Source: Mytilisepta virgata (Eukaryota > Mollusca > Bivalvia > Mytilida > Mytilidae). Taken from it: a stretch of DNA of 64,000 nt. Below the pieces are notes generated by a model, which was given only the letters and a program-made list of their open reading frames with translations, was not told the origin of the DNA and did not search any database. The stretch spans positions 8,466,501 through 8,530,500 of the forward strand of contig CM051520.1 in the NCBI GenBank assembly GCA_028015205.1, in the 5' to 3' direction. The first letter of the stretch is position 1. Each line of letters opens with the position of its first letter. Below, in pieces: positions 33,991 through 60,414 of the stretch. A program made the translations under genes and the position numbers.

Positions 33991-35784
33991 TTCATTTGTA
34001 GTCCCTCTGGTAATGTTGAATTATGGTCCTGTGCTTCTGAGGTATGTGGAGTTCTGTTGTGGTAAACAGTTGAAAAAAAATAATACACGATTTTAGTGTT
34101 ATGTGATGAAGAACAATTAGCATGGTATATTTGATTTCATATACGTACATGTATATATAGAATTTTTACCTTGCCACTAATCAAGGCCACATTAATATAT
34201 ATACATGTATTAGTATATTAACACATGATGATGAAAAAACTAATGAAATTATAACTGAGCTATTGCTTTTGCGATACAGTGCAGTGCATCATTGCCGTGT
34301 TACAGTAACTGTATTGGCATTATATCTATAATACTAAATTTACGAATTAGCCGAATAGGCGGCAAAATGCGTGGTTTAAAATAAACGATGTATGGTTCAG
34401 ATTATAAAGGTTATTATCGGATTTGACAATCTGCATTTATAAATTTAAACTGCAGTTTTATTTATGTGCAAATGGAATTTTTATGCACTTTTCCGATATG
34501 AATTCTCCCAACATATCCTTTAGAAGGTTCTCGAATGCACCATTTTAACACATTGATTTCAATAAATAAGTATGCACATATTTTAAATGTCTTTCTGTTT
34601 GAAATTACGGAAAAATAATAAAACAAATTAAAAACATTCTCCTTCGAGTGGGATGTTTCCGCTTCATGGATTGTTTTTCTACAATAACCAATTTCTCCTA
34701 ACTGTAAAGGTTATGAACTTTGAAGATTATGAAGAAGTAAGGTAAAGTTCAGAGGAATTCCTAACTGTTTTTTGAATTGCTCGGATGTTTACCTTGCACA
34801 AAGTGATAAAACCAACCATTAACTATTTTCACATTATTTGTCATTTGACCTGTCTAAATATATCTCTATCATACAATTCTCTGTAAGCCCTAGATAAAAA
34901 TATTTTTAACAAATGGTCATCTTTATCATTAACGGCGAAATTTATCTCGGACATCTTTGATAAATATAAACGTGGACAGCACACGCAGCCACACAATAAA
35001 AATGCTTTTATCGTCTGATTATTGGATATATAATTGTGAATTAAGCCTCACTTGCCCTGCCCATGATGGCAATGGAACAATTGGAACAATTATTTTCCAA
35101 AAATTTGCTCTACCAAACTCACGGCATCTTTTGAAAAATTCATCCGCCACTAAGGAAATGTTTACTTTCATATTTATTCTGAAGGAAAAAGGTAATGCAC
35201 TATGAAATGTGTATTAAATGAACTTTTCATCAAGTTCTAGTTCAGAATTAATTTTAACAATAAAAATATTGACAATTTATGTGGTTGTGTTTTCGTCATA
35301 AATTTTGACTTTGATGGAACCTTAAGGTCCATTTTGGTAATTCTACGTGGCATACAGTCTACTTCATCAGTGGATACATCTTCGGTTGTAACGAACAGCC
35401 GCATATGACAATTGGGTCGCGTTGACCTACATTTCACGCTTCATTGACTTTGGTTAAAGTTTGCATTAACATCCATTTCTGGAATTCTACATCATATATA
35501 GACATGAAACTATCAGTTGATACCACCTACTTGACAAGAAAGTTTATTGGAAGCCAACCACGACATCCATATTGAGTTCCTGTTCCATGAATAACATGTT
35601 CAATGTCTAGTTTTAAACTAAACAAATTGAAGTATTAAAAGGACAAGGGCATTTCGAAATATCTACAAACTTGCTAAATATTTAGTGATAATTAAAAAAT
35701 TTAGGTAGGAAAAATTAAGAAAGAAAACTTTTGAAGTTTTAAAAAAATATGACCAAAAAATGCGAATCTTGCAAGAAACCAAAA
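33991..35784. other. AT-rich non-coding stretch, nothing recognised
   Basis: The 82-codon frame at 34957-35205 shows no domain. No array or RNA signature was seen. Confidence 0.45.
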
Positions 35785-35787
35785 CAT

Positions 35788-35875
35788 TAACTCTCTCCGA
35801 GATTCGAACTCGCAGACAGTTTAATTTTAATTTAAATAACCAACAACAGCACCGACTGAGCTATGACAGCCATAC
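35788..35875 (-). repeat. tRNA-like SINE head or tRNA pseudogene
   Basis: The minus strand reads GGCTGTCATAGCTCAGTCGGT (A box TAGCTCAGTCGG) and later GAGTTCGAATCTCGG (B box). The D arm cannot close, the middle is AT-rich and the acceptor ends do not pair. A functional tRNA is therefore unlikely. Confidence 0.5.
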
Positions 35876-37002
35876 TATTAATCGGTAATTTAAAGGTATA
35901 TGTATCTTAATTAAAGTATTAAATTGATTTTTTAGAAAAGTTCCATTTTCGTTTAAAAGCACATTAAGAACCAAAACAGGAAACACACAAAATTTGACCA
36001 TTTGCACATGATTAGTGCAGCTTCCAGGAAAACGTTTTATGTATTTGTTCTGGGGGTGCTTGTCAGGGAATTCCCACTTAAAAGGTGCGGAAAAACCCCG
36101 AAAATGACAAAAATGCGTTTTCAACGTTTTATATGAGCTAACTGTAAGTTTTGTGTTGGGATTATCAAAGCAGAAAATTGAGACGCAAACAGAAACGATG
36201 TTTACTACGAGAAAAAGATAAATTTCACAGACAATAACTATATTTAAGAAAATGGCCCTTTGAGTGAAGCATTTTCTCGCCTTATTGGCCCAACCTCTTT
36301 AATAATATGCATTGTTTCATACAGTTTTTATTTCCAGCATAAATAATTTGAGAAAACCCAAACAGAGCCATTTTCATTTTGTAAATGTTATCAAGTTCCA
36401 GTTTGCTGTATTCAGATTTTGGTGTTTGTAAAATATGACTGAAGACATATTTATTCTTATTTATATAGATTTCTTTTTCATTCGTGAAAAGAAACTTTTT
36501 TTCAATTATAACAACAATCAAACAGTTTTTTCACTTTATTTATTTAAACCTCCCGCTCCGCCAAAAAGATGAATGGTCATCAAAGGAAAACACAACATTT
36601 AGGATGTAGTGTTAATTTGGAAGGGTTTGTGTGTTACAACTGTAATTAGTGAAAATACCACAATAATAAATATTATTACAACTTTATCTTTAATCCAATG
36701 AGAAACTTTCATTTTAAACACGTGACAACACAATTTTAATCCAATGAGTGAACGCGTATTGTAGGTAAATCGAATTGTTGATCAATTATTTTGATGTTTA
36801 TTCCATAATAAGGGTTTAAAAGTTCTGCTGGTTGAATTAAAAGTTAACATAAGATTGTTGTTATAGTATTGACCATTTCAGATGTATAATAACCTATTAA
36901 AGAATAATGAGAATAAAGAATTTTATTTCCAATTAAGGGCCCATTAAGAGCAATCAATCAAATACAAGTGATTTATATAATTGGAGGTACATATACAGTT
37001 TA
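35876..37002. other. Non-coding stretch, nothing recognised
   Basis: Two short similar stretches (TTTAATCCAATGAGAAACTTTC near 36691 and TTTTAATCCAATGAGTGAAC near 36734) are the only structure seen. Confidence 0.45.
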
Positions 37003-38400
37003 CATATATATATATATATTTATTTAAACCCACAATAACCGCAGTCAGGTCAGAGCCATTCTATATGCACAATATCTATTTTATCATAATATATCAATTA
37101 AAATATTTGCATGTTATTATATAAAATTTCTTATTTCTAAACACTTATTTATAAATATACCCAATGTTTTCAGGACATTAATATTTTCATTAGTCAATAG
37201 CCAAATAAACTTTGCTGTTTTATTCAGGTTCCCAAAATTATTACAAAATAAAGATATATTTTCATAAAATACTTTTCTTTCATTTTCATACAATGGACAT
37301 TGAGCTAAAAAGTGTTCCTCGTCTTCAACCTCTCTGAGTATGCACTTAGTACATAGTCTTTGTGAACGTTCAATATACTTTTTAGCATATCTATCAGTTT
37401 CTATTTTTAAACAATGAGCACTAACTCTAATTTTACAAATTGATTGTCTAATTTTAAAATCATTTAAATCAAGATATTTTTCTCTTTCAAAACATCGTTT
37501 GACAGTGAAGTATGTTAATAATTTCCCTTTGTCGGAATTTAAACTACTTTCTCTAAAGCCATCCCAAAAATTGAGGAAACTTTTTGATAGTTTATTTTTA
37601 ACAATTTTGCATAAACGACCTAATTTTAGTTCCTTTAAATTTGATATTGGTAAGTCTATCTCTTTCAATATGAACATAATACTAGAATACCAAGTATTAA
37701 CTTTACAAGAATGCAATTGCCTGTTACATAAAAAGGCATCATACAATAGACCTTCCTTTACATTTTCTAATCTATGATAATATTTCAACATTGACAAAAT
37801 AATAGTAAAATATACAGGGATTCTGCCAAGCTCAGACATAACTGCTATATTACTGGATTTTTTATTAACACCAAGGATATATTTCAAAAATTTTATTTGT
37901 GATTTCTCAGAAATATCACCTGAAAATACCTTTTCTAATATATAATAATTATTTTTCTTGCAAGCAGAAGACTCAGGGGAAAACAGCCCCAAATTTCACT
38001 ACCATATAATACAATAGGCTTTATTGTGTGGTCATATAGGTGTAATAAAGTTGAGACACTTGGATTTGATGAAGACAAGCAACGCTGTAATTTAAAACAG
38101 GCCTTAAGAGATTTTTTATATAATTCATCTTTACATTGCTTAAATTTTCCACTTGATGTAAATGTGATGCCTAGATATTTATATATGTTAGTACTCTCAA
38201 TGTTTTCTGTTCCAAGTTGTAATGGACATTTAAATAACTTTCCTGGTTTGTTAAAAACTAGGGCTTTGGTTTTATTTATGTTAACTTTCAAGCACCACTT
38301 TGAACAGTATAAATTCAACATATCCATTCTCTTCTGTAAACCTGCTTGTGTTTCAGAACCTATTAATATTATACAACATAAGAGACGGTTTTTTTTATAT
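37003..38400 (-). mobile_element. LINE 3' part: connection and C-terminal domain
   Basis: On the minus strand, residues from SETQAGLQKRMDMLNLYCSK (about 38360) through KWCLKVNINKTKALVF, YKYLGITFTSSGKFKQ and LYGSEIWGCF run to about 37935. There one frame shift passes to a 291-codon frame ending EIRNFI at 37117. It includes KFLKYILGVNKKSSNIAVMS, ELGRIPVYF and a zinc motif CTKC...EHFLAQC. An AAATAAA(TA)n tail lies at 37003-37028. The RT core is lost by 5' truncation. The protein end resembles that of the 29-31 kb LINE, so the two are related families. Confidence 0.88.
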
Positions 38401-39471
38401 CTACAAATGGCTATTTTGGGAAAAAAATTCTGACGTCTAAAAATAAATTAAAGTGAAAGTTTTTTTTTTTTTTTTTTTTCTTTGGATAAAATATTTCACA
38501 TTGTAAGTGCGTCAAAATATTAGTCTACGAACGATATAAAATTATATATTTCGCAATTTATTTAAAACTATAATAATTTTCTCGCCAAAAGAAACGTTTG
38601 TTTGTTTGTTTGTTTTTTTTTTTCATTATTGAATTTCTGCTGTACTTATATGGAGAGAAGACTTGACTTATATGTGACCTTTTTCTTCAGTATTTGTAAA
38701 TAGGTTTGATACGTATACCCAGTGTTAGTCTTTTAAATAAAATCAATGGTTGTGTCTAATTCGGATCAACGGCAATAAATACAGAAGGTCAAGGACCAGA
38801 CACATTGATAACACTTGTGGACAAATAGCCTGATTTGCATTGTAAACATTTGGAAAAGCGCTGTGTGTACAGGTAAGTATACACATATATTTATCAAAAT
38901 TGTTAAGAGATATTTCTCGAGAAATGTAAATCTTATAATCTATCAAACCCTATTGTACCCATATTATGCCAAAATCACATTTGTATTTTATTTGCATTAC
39001 CTCTTTTTAAATTTTTCATCGTATTTTTCTTCCATAGCTAAAAGTTGTGGGGGAGCTTAATTTGCAATGAATTCCTTACAGAGGGCCTTGAAAGTGTTTA
39101 AAGTCTTACGAGGGCCCATTGGTCCGCAGGTTCGATAGTTACATATTCAAAACGTCCAATGATTAAAAAAAAAGCGATGGTCTGATGCTTGATATAACGC
39201 AAAAAGAAACCACCGTAGGTTCAGTAGTCCGAAGATTCGATGTTCCGAAAACAATGCAGAACACTTGGTTTAATTGAGTGGAACGCTTTGAATCCAGAAA
39301 TAATGACATTTCAAAATGATGAAAAATATAAATTATTTGACAACGAAGGTTGTGGCGTGCTGCAGTGAAAAGGGATGATGCGACACGCTAAATCAATTGC
39401 CCAGGTGTACTCAAAATACAGTCATGAAGGTGCTGTTAGATAGAATTTTAGCCAACAGAATTCCTGTCTTC
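38401..39471. other. Non-coding stretch with T-rich and GTTT microsatellites
   Basis: A T run of about 20 at 38460-38480 and (GTTT)n at 38596-38623. No gene was recognised; a faint transposase resemblance near 39190-39380 was not accepted. Confidence 0.45.
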
Positions 39472-39475
39472 TTAA

Positions 39476-39723
39476 GGTATCCGGACCACGTGATTATTCA
39501 AAAGTCCCGGATGTTCCATACAAGGCAATGGAAATTATCGGCAAACTTCGGAAATGCCAATATAACTAACTTATTTTTACAGACTCTGCATATAAGCAAC
39601 ACAGTGTGTTTCAACTTGAGAAAAATATATCTACAAAATTCCAGCTTTAAATTGTTTGGTTCAGCCATTTACGGTCAAAAAGAGATACAATTTTCGATCA
39701 TGATCTATTACGGTCCGGATACC
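39476..39723. mobile_element. TTAA-flanked MITE, second family
   Basis: Terminal repeats GGTATCCGGACC (39476-39487) and GGTCCGGATACC (39712-39723) are flanked by TTAA at 39472-39475 and 39724-39727. The 248-base unit has no coding content. Confidence 0.8.
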
Positions 39724-39727
39724 TTAA

Positions 39728-40739
39728 GGAGGAAAATTGATTCTTCATCCATCAAACATCTGTCATGTTATTGACATTGGTAACTGTTGGAATTTTTTCG
39801 CCGTGAAAAAATCAGTCTTTCCAAAATAATGTTTTAAGCTGGATCATACCTAATACACTGAGCATTTTTTTCGGGCATCTTGCAAATTTGTATGTGCATG
39901 TAGATATATATTTTCAGCGAGTAAAACTTAAATTTTTCTTTTAAGAATATGAAAGCATGTCAGATACGTGTTCTTTTCACAATTTTATAAAATCTTCTAC
40001 CTGCCAGTTTTTTTTTCCATGTACGAGAAATTTGGATTTTCCCTTTATAATCTATATAAAATTTACCAACATTAAGACTCAATTATCTCAATTTAAAATC
40101 AAGAACGGTGACCTATGTTTTTTAAATTGAAATTTCAAAGTATATCCATCAAACATCCTGCCTGGAAACAATTAGGAAAATCTATCTGCCAAAAATATAA
40201 GTATTGATCTACCTTAACAGGAATAATAAACTGAATGTCATTTCTCACAAAACTGAATGTCATTTCTCACATATGGAAGTGACAAAATAGTCCCCGGATC
40301 TTCATCTCAATCTATGTTCAACTGTTTGGACTGTGTACGCATGTCCAATTTACCGTCTTACAAATGTTTCATTTTGTGAAAAAAAAAGAGTTATCACTTT
40401 GTTCATAGGATGGTCCTTAGATGTTTTCCACTTTACCTGTTTCGTCATTTTAGCATTTGAATCGGGTACTCACCATTTTTCGGGCTACTCTTTAGTCTTT
40501 CATCTCTCATTTGAGGCCGCTTGAACACAAAAATCAAGGAAAATGGGTGAAATCTTCACACCTTGTGCATCAAACGTGATATTATAGACTATCTATATAT
40601 ATTATACATAATAACTCGGCACGCGAGGTCAGTACGTATAAAGGTGTTCTATGATATCGTGGTACTTGATATTTTACGGACGTGTAATAAAATTACATGC
40701 TCCCAGCTGTAGGATGTTGATTTTCCAGTTCAAATCTTT
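39728..40739. other. Non-coding stretch, nothing recognised
   Basis: Contains only a 22-bp tandem duplication (ACTGAATGTCATTTCTCACA) near 40231-40273. Confidence 0.45.
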
Positions 40740-41115
40740 GTAAACTTGTCTACCCATCATCATGTATCACTTGATTCAACAGTCGAACCAAAAGATGGTG
40801 GATAAATTATTGTTGAACGTCCAGTGTCAACCATTAGGAGCATATCAGGACGAGAACATGTTGATATGATATGAATATGATCCCTGCTTTGGACTAGACG
40901 AACACGCTGAGCTGGATTTTTAATGAAGATATACCACCCCAGCCAGACACATTATACTGACTCCGAGCCGACCAGTGCTTTGCTCTTATTGCTTGGTGAA
41001 AAAGCAGCAAATACCAATTTTAATGTCTATGGTTTGATCCGGCGAGGGGTCTAATCCGCGACCTTCCGCACTCGAGGCGAGCACGCGACCACCGAGGCCG
41101 TTCAAACCAACAGAA
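40740..41115 (-). mobile_element. tRNA-headed SINE
   Basis: The minus strand starts near 41110 with ACGGCCTCGGTGGTCGCGTG (A-box region), then GAAGGTCGCGGATTAGACCCCTCG, in which the B box has decayed from the expected TTCGA. A body with CTGGTCGGCTCGGAGTCAG and TGTCTGGCTGGGGTGGTAT follows to about 40740. The sequence is distinct from the 14.3-kb SINE. Confidence 0.6.
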
Positions 41116-41754
41116 GTTACCAACTTTATTTAATAGCACACTTAACTTCTAATAAAAATTGTGCTCCCTATGATGTCACAGCTTTCTATTTAGACACAAT
41201 GGTGTTTCGGGCCTTTTTTTTTTAACAATCTTAGACGGACCTAAATTATCAAAAACAGCATGAGAAAAATTCGATGTGGTAAAAAAAAACAAGCTGAAAA
41301 GGCATCAGGCGAAAATGATTGTGCAAGTGATCATTTGTTATCGTGGTATCTGGAACACATCTTAATTTATCGCGAATTTTCACAAAAATATTTTTTAAGT
41401 ACCAAAAAATCAGAAATTTTTATTGATTACAATATGATATACTCCTCATAAATATAATAACAGGATTTGAGGCGTAGAGCAACAGCTAGGGTAACTAATT
41501 CCCATGAGATCATAGAACCGGCGATACCATGTATATAGTTACCGGGGTGGACAAACATATGACCTACGCGGATCAACAGAAAACACTGAACAAGCACTAA
41601 AAATTTAAGAATCATTTTACCCCCCTCCCCCTTTTTCCATCCTCAAAACAGATGTGCATTTACTACATGCCAAGCGGCGTCAAATGACTCCTTTTAGTAT
41701 AAGGTGTGGCCCCTGGTTGGTAGAATTAGACCATGCAACATCAAATTAAAAATC
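41116..41754. other. Non-coding stretch, nothing recognised
   Basis: Short frames at 41260-41451 and 41427-41615 have no domain. Confidence 0.45.
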
Positions 41755-41880
41755 ATTTATCCAATGAACCTTCTGACTAATGAACCTTCGGACCATTGGA
41801 CCTTCGGACTATCGGACCTTCGGACATTTGGACTAATGAACCTTCGGACTATCGGACCTTCGGACTACAGCGACGGAACC
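41755..41880. repeat. About 15-bp minisatellite
   Basis: Units of the type GACCTTCGGACTATCG and GAACCTTCGGACTAATG are repeated with variation, seven or more times. Confidence 0.85.
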
Positions 41881-42614
41881 GAACTAAATGTGAATGATTC
41901 ACAAAATTATGTTACAGAACGTATTAAGGTTACATTTAATCTTCTCGGATACATGCTTATCGTCTATGTTACACTGAGTAACAAACAATATTTTATGCCT
42001 AATAATTTGAAATATCAATCATTGTATTTAAATTCAGTTGTAATTTGACAGCTCGAAAGGGGGACATGATTGTCAATAAAACATCTGTATCTTGTATCTT
42101 GTGACATCGACAAGCTGATATAAAAAGATATAATTGTCAATGAGTAACTTTTTTCTCACTTTCTCCAACATTACGGAACAAGCAATGTATGGGGTTTTCA
42201 TTCTCCGAATTTAATTATTATGGTCTATTTGAATGGAAAAGGTCCTGGAGCAGAATATCGATACTGCTTTCCAACAAAGTATAACATTTTCCTTCATGCA
42301 AGTTAATTGTATTGACTGATCATGGCAGCTCTCATAATATTTGAATATAAGTACATGCATTATTACACTGTGTTTTTTTTTATAGCACGGCAAAATGTAT
42401 TTTGTTAATCGAATTATAATATTTGCGGTCACATATGTTTTTTGGCGAGAACTATAATATGACAAGTATATTATAGCTGTGCTTAAGACAACTAAAATAT
42501 ATAGACCGTATAAAGTTTTCTAATATAAGTATGACGTATCCAGATGAGTAATAACAAAAATAATAATAGATTTCTATTAGATTTTTTTCATGCAACTGGA
42601 TCATCTTCATATAT
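41881..42614. other. Non-coding stretch, nothing recognised
   Basis: AT-rich, with no gene or structured repeat. Confidence 0.45.
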
Positions 42615-43235
42615 AAAAAATAATATGTAGCCTTTCTACTTAAAAAATGAAACTTTACTAATAAGTACACGAAAAACATTTTTATTATTATTTCCAGTGT
42701 AAATATTCATAATTATTCTAAACTTAAATCATCGTTACTAAAATGGTGAAAAATGAATACACAATATTGCCAAGTTCTTTGTATCTGTGATCAAAGCTTG
42801 AAGTTGCTAAAAAGAATCACTAGACTGAAATTTCCTTAGGCTCCTCTATACTGTTGCCTTATTAAAGTCAGATGTTGTTCTGTAGTTATGTCGGCTTGTC
42901 CATAAAAAAATCAAATATGCACGAAAAATCTCAAAATTAGCAATTTTCGGGTAAATTAAAAATCGTGTCGACATCGAAGTGCTCAATATATCTTGTTAAA
43001 ATTTGAAACATACTTTGTTTTCAAGCACTGTTGATGAGTTGTCAGTCAACGAAATGGCCATACTGTGCATAAAATTTATTTCGATATTTTGTGATACGTT
43101 TCATTTTTTAAGATAAGTATCTTTTAATGGCCAACTGCTAATCAATGCTAAAGATATAGCTTCGACTCCTATTTCGTGTTTTAATTTAATGAAGTTTACC
43201 CTTGACTTAATGAAAAACGTTAAGTAAAAAGCCTA
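42615..43235 (+). repeat. Large dispersed repeat, left copy
   Basis: Matches the reverse complement of 61190-61720 over nearly its whole length. Shared blocks include ATTGCCAAGTTCTTTGTATC, GAAATTTCCTTAGGCTCCTC, CAATATATCTTGTTAAAATT and ATAGCTTCGACTCCTATTTC. This copy has about 90 extra bases near 43020-43110. No frame or terminal repeat was identified. Confidence 0.85.
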
Positions 43236-43327
43236 CAATATGTGTCATTTTAAATCTTCCCGAAAAATGTCCATAATTTATTAAAAAAAATTTAAGGAGC
43301 CACTAGATTAATTTTTTGAGTATTTGT

Positions 43328-43420
43328 AAATAACAAAATAGATAACAGGAAACGTCATCAAATCGGAAGACCTTCAGACAGAAAAGAATAACACAGTGGA
43401 GCAGAAAACACAAAGCAATG
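43328..43420 (-). repeat. Dispersed repeat family D, copy 4
   Basis: AACAAAATAGATAACAGGAA and AAAGAATAACACA link it to the copies at 18.0 and 56.3 kb. Confidence 0.6.
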
Positions 43421-43599
43421 ACTTATACATGAACACAAATATCAAAGATCAAAATGTGACATTTCAAGCTGTAAAATTGTATGTGACTGTATAGTTGCAG
43501 ATACTGTTTTTATTTGGAAAATGCAATTTTGAAATTTCAACTGAGGAGATTTAACCTTTCAGTTCTATGCCTATATAATCTTTCATCAGCCTTTTAGAA

Positions 43600-45990
43600 T
43601 GTCATCAGATACTTTTGAAATTTTTGAGTTAGATAAAGGCTTTTTTAGTTGTTTAGATAAATTGGTTACCGATAATAAACTTATTAAACTTTCAAATAAG
43701 TATAATTTTCAAGAGTGCATAATTCCTATTTTATCATATTTGAATATAGATTTTTTTCCAAATTCATGTTGACTGGCTATGATTACATTTATGTATGCCA
43801 CTTTTTGGAATTTGGTTTTTCAATTGGATATGAAACTTCAAACGAATTAGTTTCTAGTAATTCTGTACAAAATTATAATTACCAGACTATATTGACAACT
43901 ACATAAAAAATAAAATTGAAAATAAAGCCGATTCTACTCGAATCCTTTTTCCAATGATAACGTTATGTCTCCTTTAAACAACGTACCGAGGAAATATTCC
44001 TCTGGAAATGGAATTATACTAGATTTGAGTGAAAGTTGAAGTGGTGAAGTTAATGGCTTTATTGATAAAAAAATATACTTATGCAAGGAAGTTAATCTGA
44101 AATATCCCAATGTTGATGCATGTGTAGAATTAATTAAAAAACACGGGCAGAATTTTCTCATCTCCAAACGTGATTTGCGTAGAGCCTATAGAAAGGTTTT
44201 TACAGATTTGAATGATGTTAATTTAGTAGGTTTCCAATGGAAAGGGCATTTATATTTTGATAGAGTTCTTTTTATGATGTTTCGTTCCGCTGCTGATATT
44301 TGCCAGCGTGTGACAACGCGGTTGCATACATGTACAGACAGCTCGGATTTGATATTGTGAATTACCTTGATGATTTTGCGGGGTTGGATTCAGCGGACAT
44401 GGCTATGAAATCCCTCTAAGAATTAGGACATCTTTATATTTCTTCTGGCCTAGAAAAATCGACCAATAAAGCAGTCACCATTCATAACCAGAAATCTACG
44501 ACTGCAAAGTTTGCCCGTTCCCCCACTAATCTTGGTGTGTGGCTGTGTTACTCCCCGAGATTCACCCTTACAGCAAGAAATATGATTGTAGGTCACTTGG
44601 TATCGGAGAACTGAACTCGGACGTAAAACATAACTTAAGTCAATGAAGCGCAGTAAATAGGTCAGAGTCACTTAATTTTGGTGGAAGGCTTTTTTACTCC
44701 CCGAGATGCACTGTCACGCCATGTAATATGATTACAGGTCCCTTGGTATCGGAGAACTGAAGTCGGACGTAAAACTTGACATAAGTCAACGAAGCGCGAT
44801 TCAGTCTGTGGCAGGAAAGCTAAATTTTCTAAAAGCTTGTGTAAAACCAGGGCGTATTTTTTAAACTAGTATAGATCGTTATATGATCAGGTCGGATATA
44901 TTTCTGTTCCTAGTATTATTCAAAAAGATATTAGGTGGTGGTTAAATTTCCTCCAATCTTATAGTGGAATCTCCATGATGATTCACGAAGAATGATCAAA
45001 ACCTCACGATTTTTTGTCTGTAATGCTTCCGTCTCTGGCTGCCGCAGATGGTTTAATATTAGATTTTTCCGTTAAGAGTTTTCTAGATCTACCATAGACG
45101 CCCATCTATATATAAATTGTTTCGAATTGCTTTCTATTACAGTTTATGTAAAACTTTGGGCAAGATTTTTTTATGGGAAAAGAATACGGGTTTTGTATGA
45201 CAATCAAGGATTGGTTCCAGTGATTAACACTGATAAGCATAAAGACGCTTTTCTTCAAAGTTGTTTTCGCGAACTGTGAATAGCTGCGATTTATGAATTT
45301 GAAGTACGTGATGTTCATTAAGCCGATTCTGAGAATAGATTGGCTGACAATTTATCCAGATGACATTTATTAGATGAATTTTCGAAATTGTTTTACAACG
45401 AACAAGAGTGTTGCTTAGATGCTAATTGTTTTTGAATGTTTTAATGAATGGTAATTTATAGTTTACCGAATTTGATTCTAGTTGGTTTTTGTTTCAATAA
45501 TTTCGGAATCAGAATATAAACAGTTCAAGAAGGAAGTTAGAGTTTCAAATAGAGCAGCATATGTTTTAGGATCTAAAAAAGCCATTATTCAATGAGGAGC
45601 CTTTTTATTATTTTGCTTGCATTTTATGTTAAAGTCCTTACCTACTAGTTTGAGCACTATTTGCTCCTATGTGCAATTTCTTAGTCGCTCGTTTAAATCA
45701 GTCGATTCTGTGAAAAAGTATGTTAATAGAGAGTTATGCAACAGTTTTTGGATTTTTCATTTCCCCATTGAGACACTTTACAATTAAATTACCTAATAAA
45801 GATTTGTTTAAAGGAGCCACACCTTACCTGTAACATCTAACTTGTTGTTAGATATGACTTCTTACTTAAATTTGAATGGCACCTCTGGTTGCGTATTCTG
45901 GTGTCTGTTTTTTGTCACTTTTTCTCATGTCAAGAAAATCAAATTTAGTACCCAATTCATTTGTTAAGTTACCAGAGTGGGGCGCCACGG
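43600..45990 (+). mobile_element. Decayed DIRS-type element (RT, RNase H, tyrosine recombinase)
   Basis: Blocks in order: GYDYIYVCHFLEFGFSIGYE near 43768; PLNNVPRKYSSGNGIILDLS near 43973; YLCKEVNLKYPNVDACVELI then KKHGQNFLISKRDLRRAYRK up to 44200; VGFQWKGHLYFDRVLF and RSAADICQRVT; the RT box NYLDDFAG at 44360; VAGKLNF near 44810; an RNase H-like LYDNQGLVPVINTDKHKDAF near 45195 and DSENRLADNLSR near 45327; then recombinase pieces LKSLPTSLSTICSYVQFLSR near 45630 and LLLDMTSYLNLNG near 45847. This order is specific to DIRS elements, which integrate by tyrosine recombinase and leave no target duplication. Many stops and shifts make it dead. A 145-base tandem duplication (44530-44800) interrupts it. 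Confidence 0.88.
44530..44800 (+). repeat. About 145-bp tandem duplication inside the DIRS relic
   Basis: TACTCCCCGAGAT...CA and CTTGGTATCGGAGAACTGAA then TCGGACGTAAAAC...GTCAA.GAAGCGC appear twice, starting near 44548 and 44694. The copies differ at about ten positions. Confidence 0.8.
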
Positions 45991-46342
45991 AACGAGGGGA
46001 AAGATGCAAAATTTCCAGTCATTCATATTTGAACGAGTAAAAAATGGAGTATAATTACCTATTTCATTCGTAGATACAAGAATTCTAGATTACCTGTACC
46101 TAGGTAAATTCATAAATAATGTTGCGTCTGATTGGTCAGAAGGTATGACAAAAGAATTCTCACGGTCGCGTGCACCTGTCTGTCATAGAAAATGTCTCAA
46201 AAAAACGGAAGAATGCAAAATGACACAATATAAATCGTAACCCCAAATTGAATGCAATGCATGTATTTCTATAGTTCACAATTGTACCTGTCATAGTTAT
46301 TAAATGTTTAAATTATGTTTAAATTTGTATTTTGTCTAGATA
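45991..46342. other. Upstream region of the CYP4 gene
   Basis: Unique-looking sequence between the DIRS end and the CYP4 start codon. No TATA box or untranslated exon could be supported. Confidence 0.4.
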
Positions 46343-59951
<13,609 letters not shown>

Positions 59952-60251
59952 AATTACCATATTTCTTATTATATTTAATGTTTATGACATTTTTTAATGT
60001 TCATGAAATACTGGTATCTTTACGATTTTATAAGTCGTATAATCAGCCATTAGATCCATTTGTAAAATTGTGTGTATGGCAGATTTCACTATCAATATTA
60101 CTTTGAAAAATTACAAAGAAATTAATTAATACTACTATTAAGATAATGATTTTTGTAAAGAACAAAACAGTAGCAACAGAAACAACATTTACAATGATCT
60201 TGAGACTTTCCTTAACACAAATTACCATATTTGTGAGAAACAAAATACAAC

Positions 60252-60257
60252 AATAAA
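60252..60257 (+). promoter_or_regulatory. Candidate poly(A) signal of the CYP4 gene
   Basis: AATAAA about 300 bases past the stop codon, the first perfect hexamer on the plus strand. Confidence 0.3.
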
Positions 60258-60414
60258 AATAATACAGATGAAAAATGACAAAATTGAAAATGTTGCCAAT
60301 GAAAATGCCTTAGTGCATCTACAGACGTTTTTAATTAAGGTTCGATCAAGTTTGTCATTTGAAAAAAAACCTTTATGTCCTTTGTCATTTGTTGCCCTTT
60401 CTGTTATGACCGGA

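Noticed and set aside
35788..35875. Possible functional tRNA gene on the minus strand.
   Set aside because: A and B boxes are present, but the D arm and acceptor stem do not pair and the middle is AT-rich. Kept only as a tRNA-like repeat.
39190..39380. Peptide TVGSVVRRFDVPKTMQNTWF and QRRLWRAAVKRDDATR resembling a Tc1/mariner DNA-binding domain.
   Set aside because: Similarity is weak, frames are broken, and no DDE box or matching inverted repeats were found.
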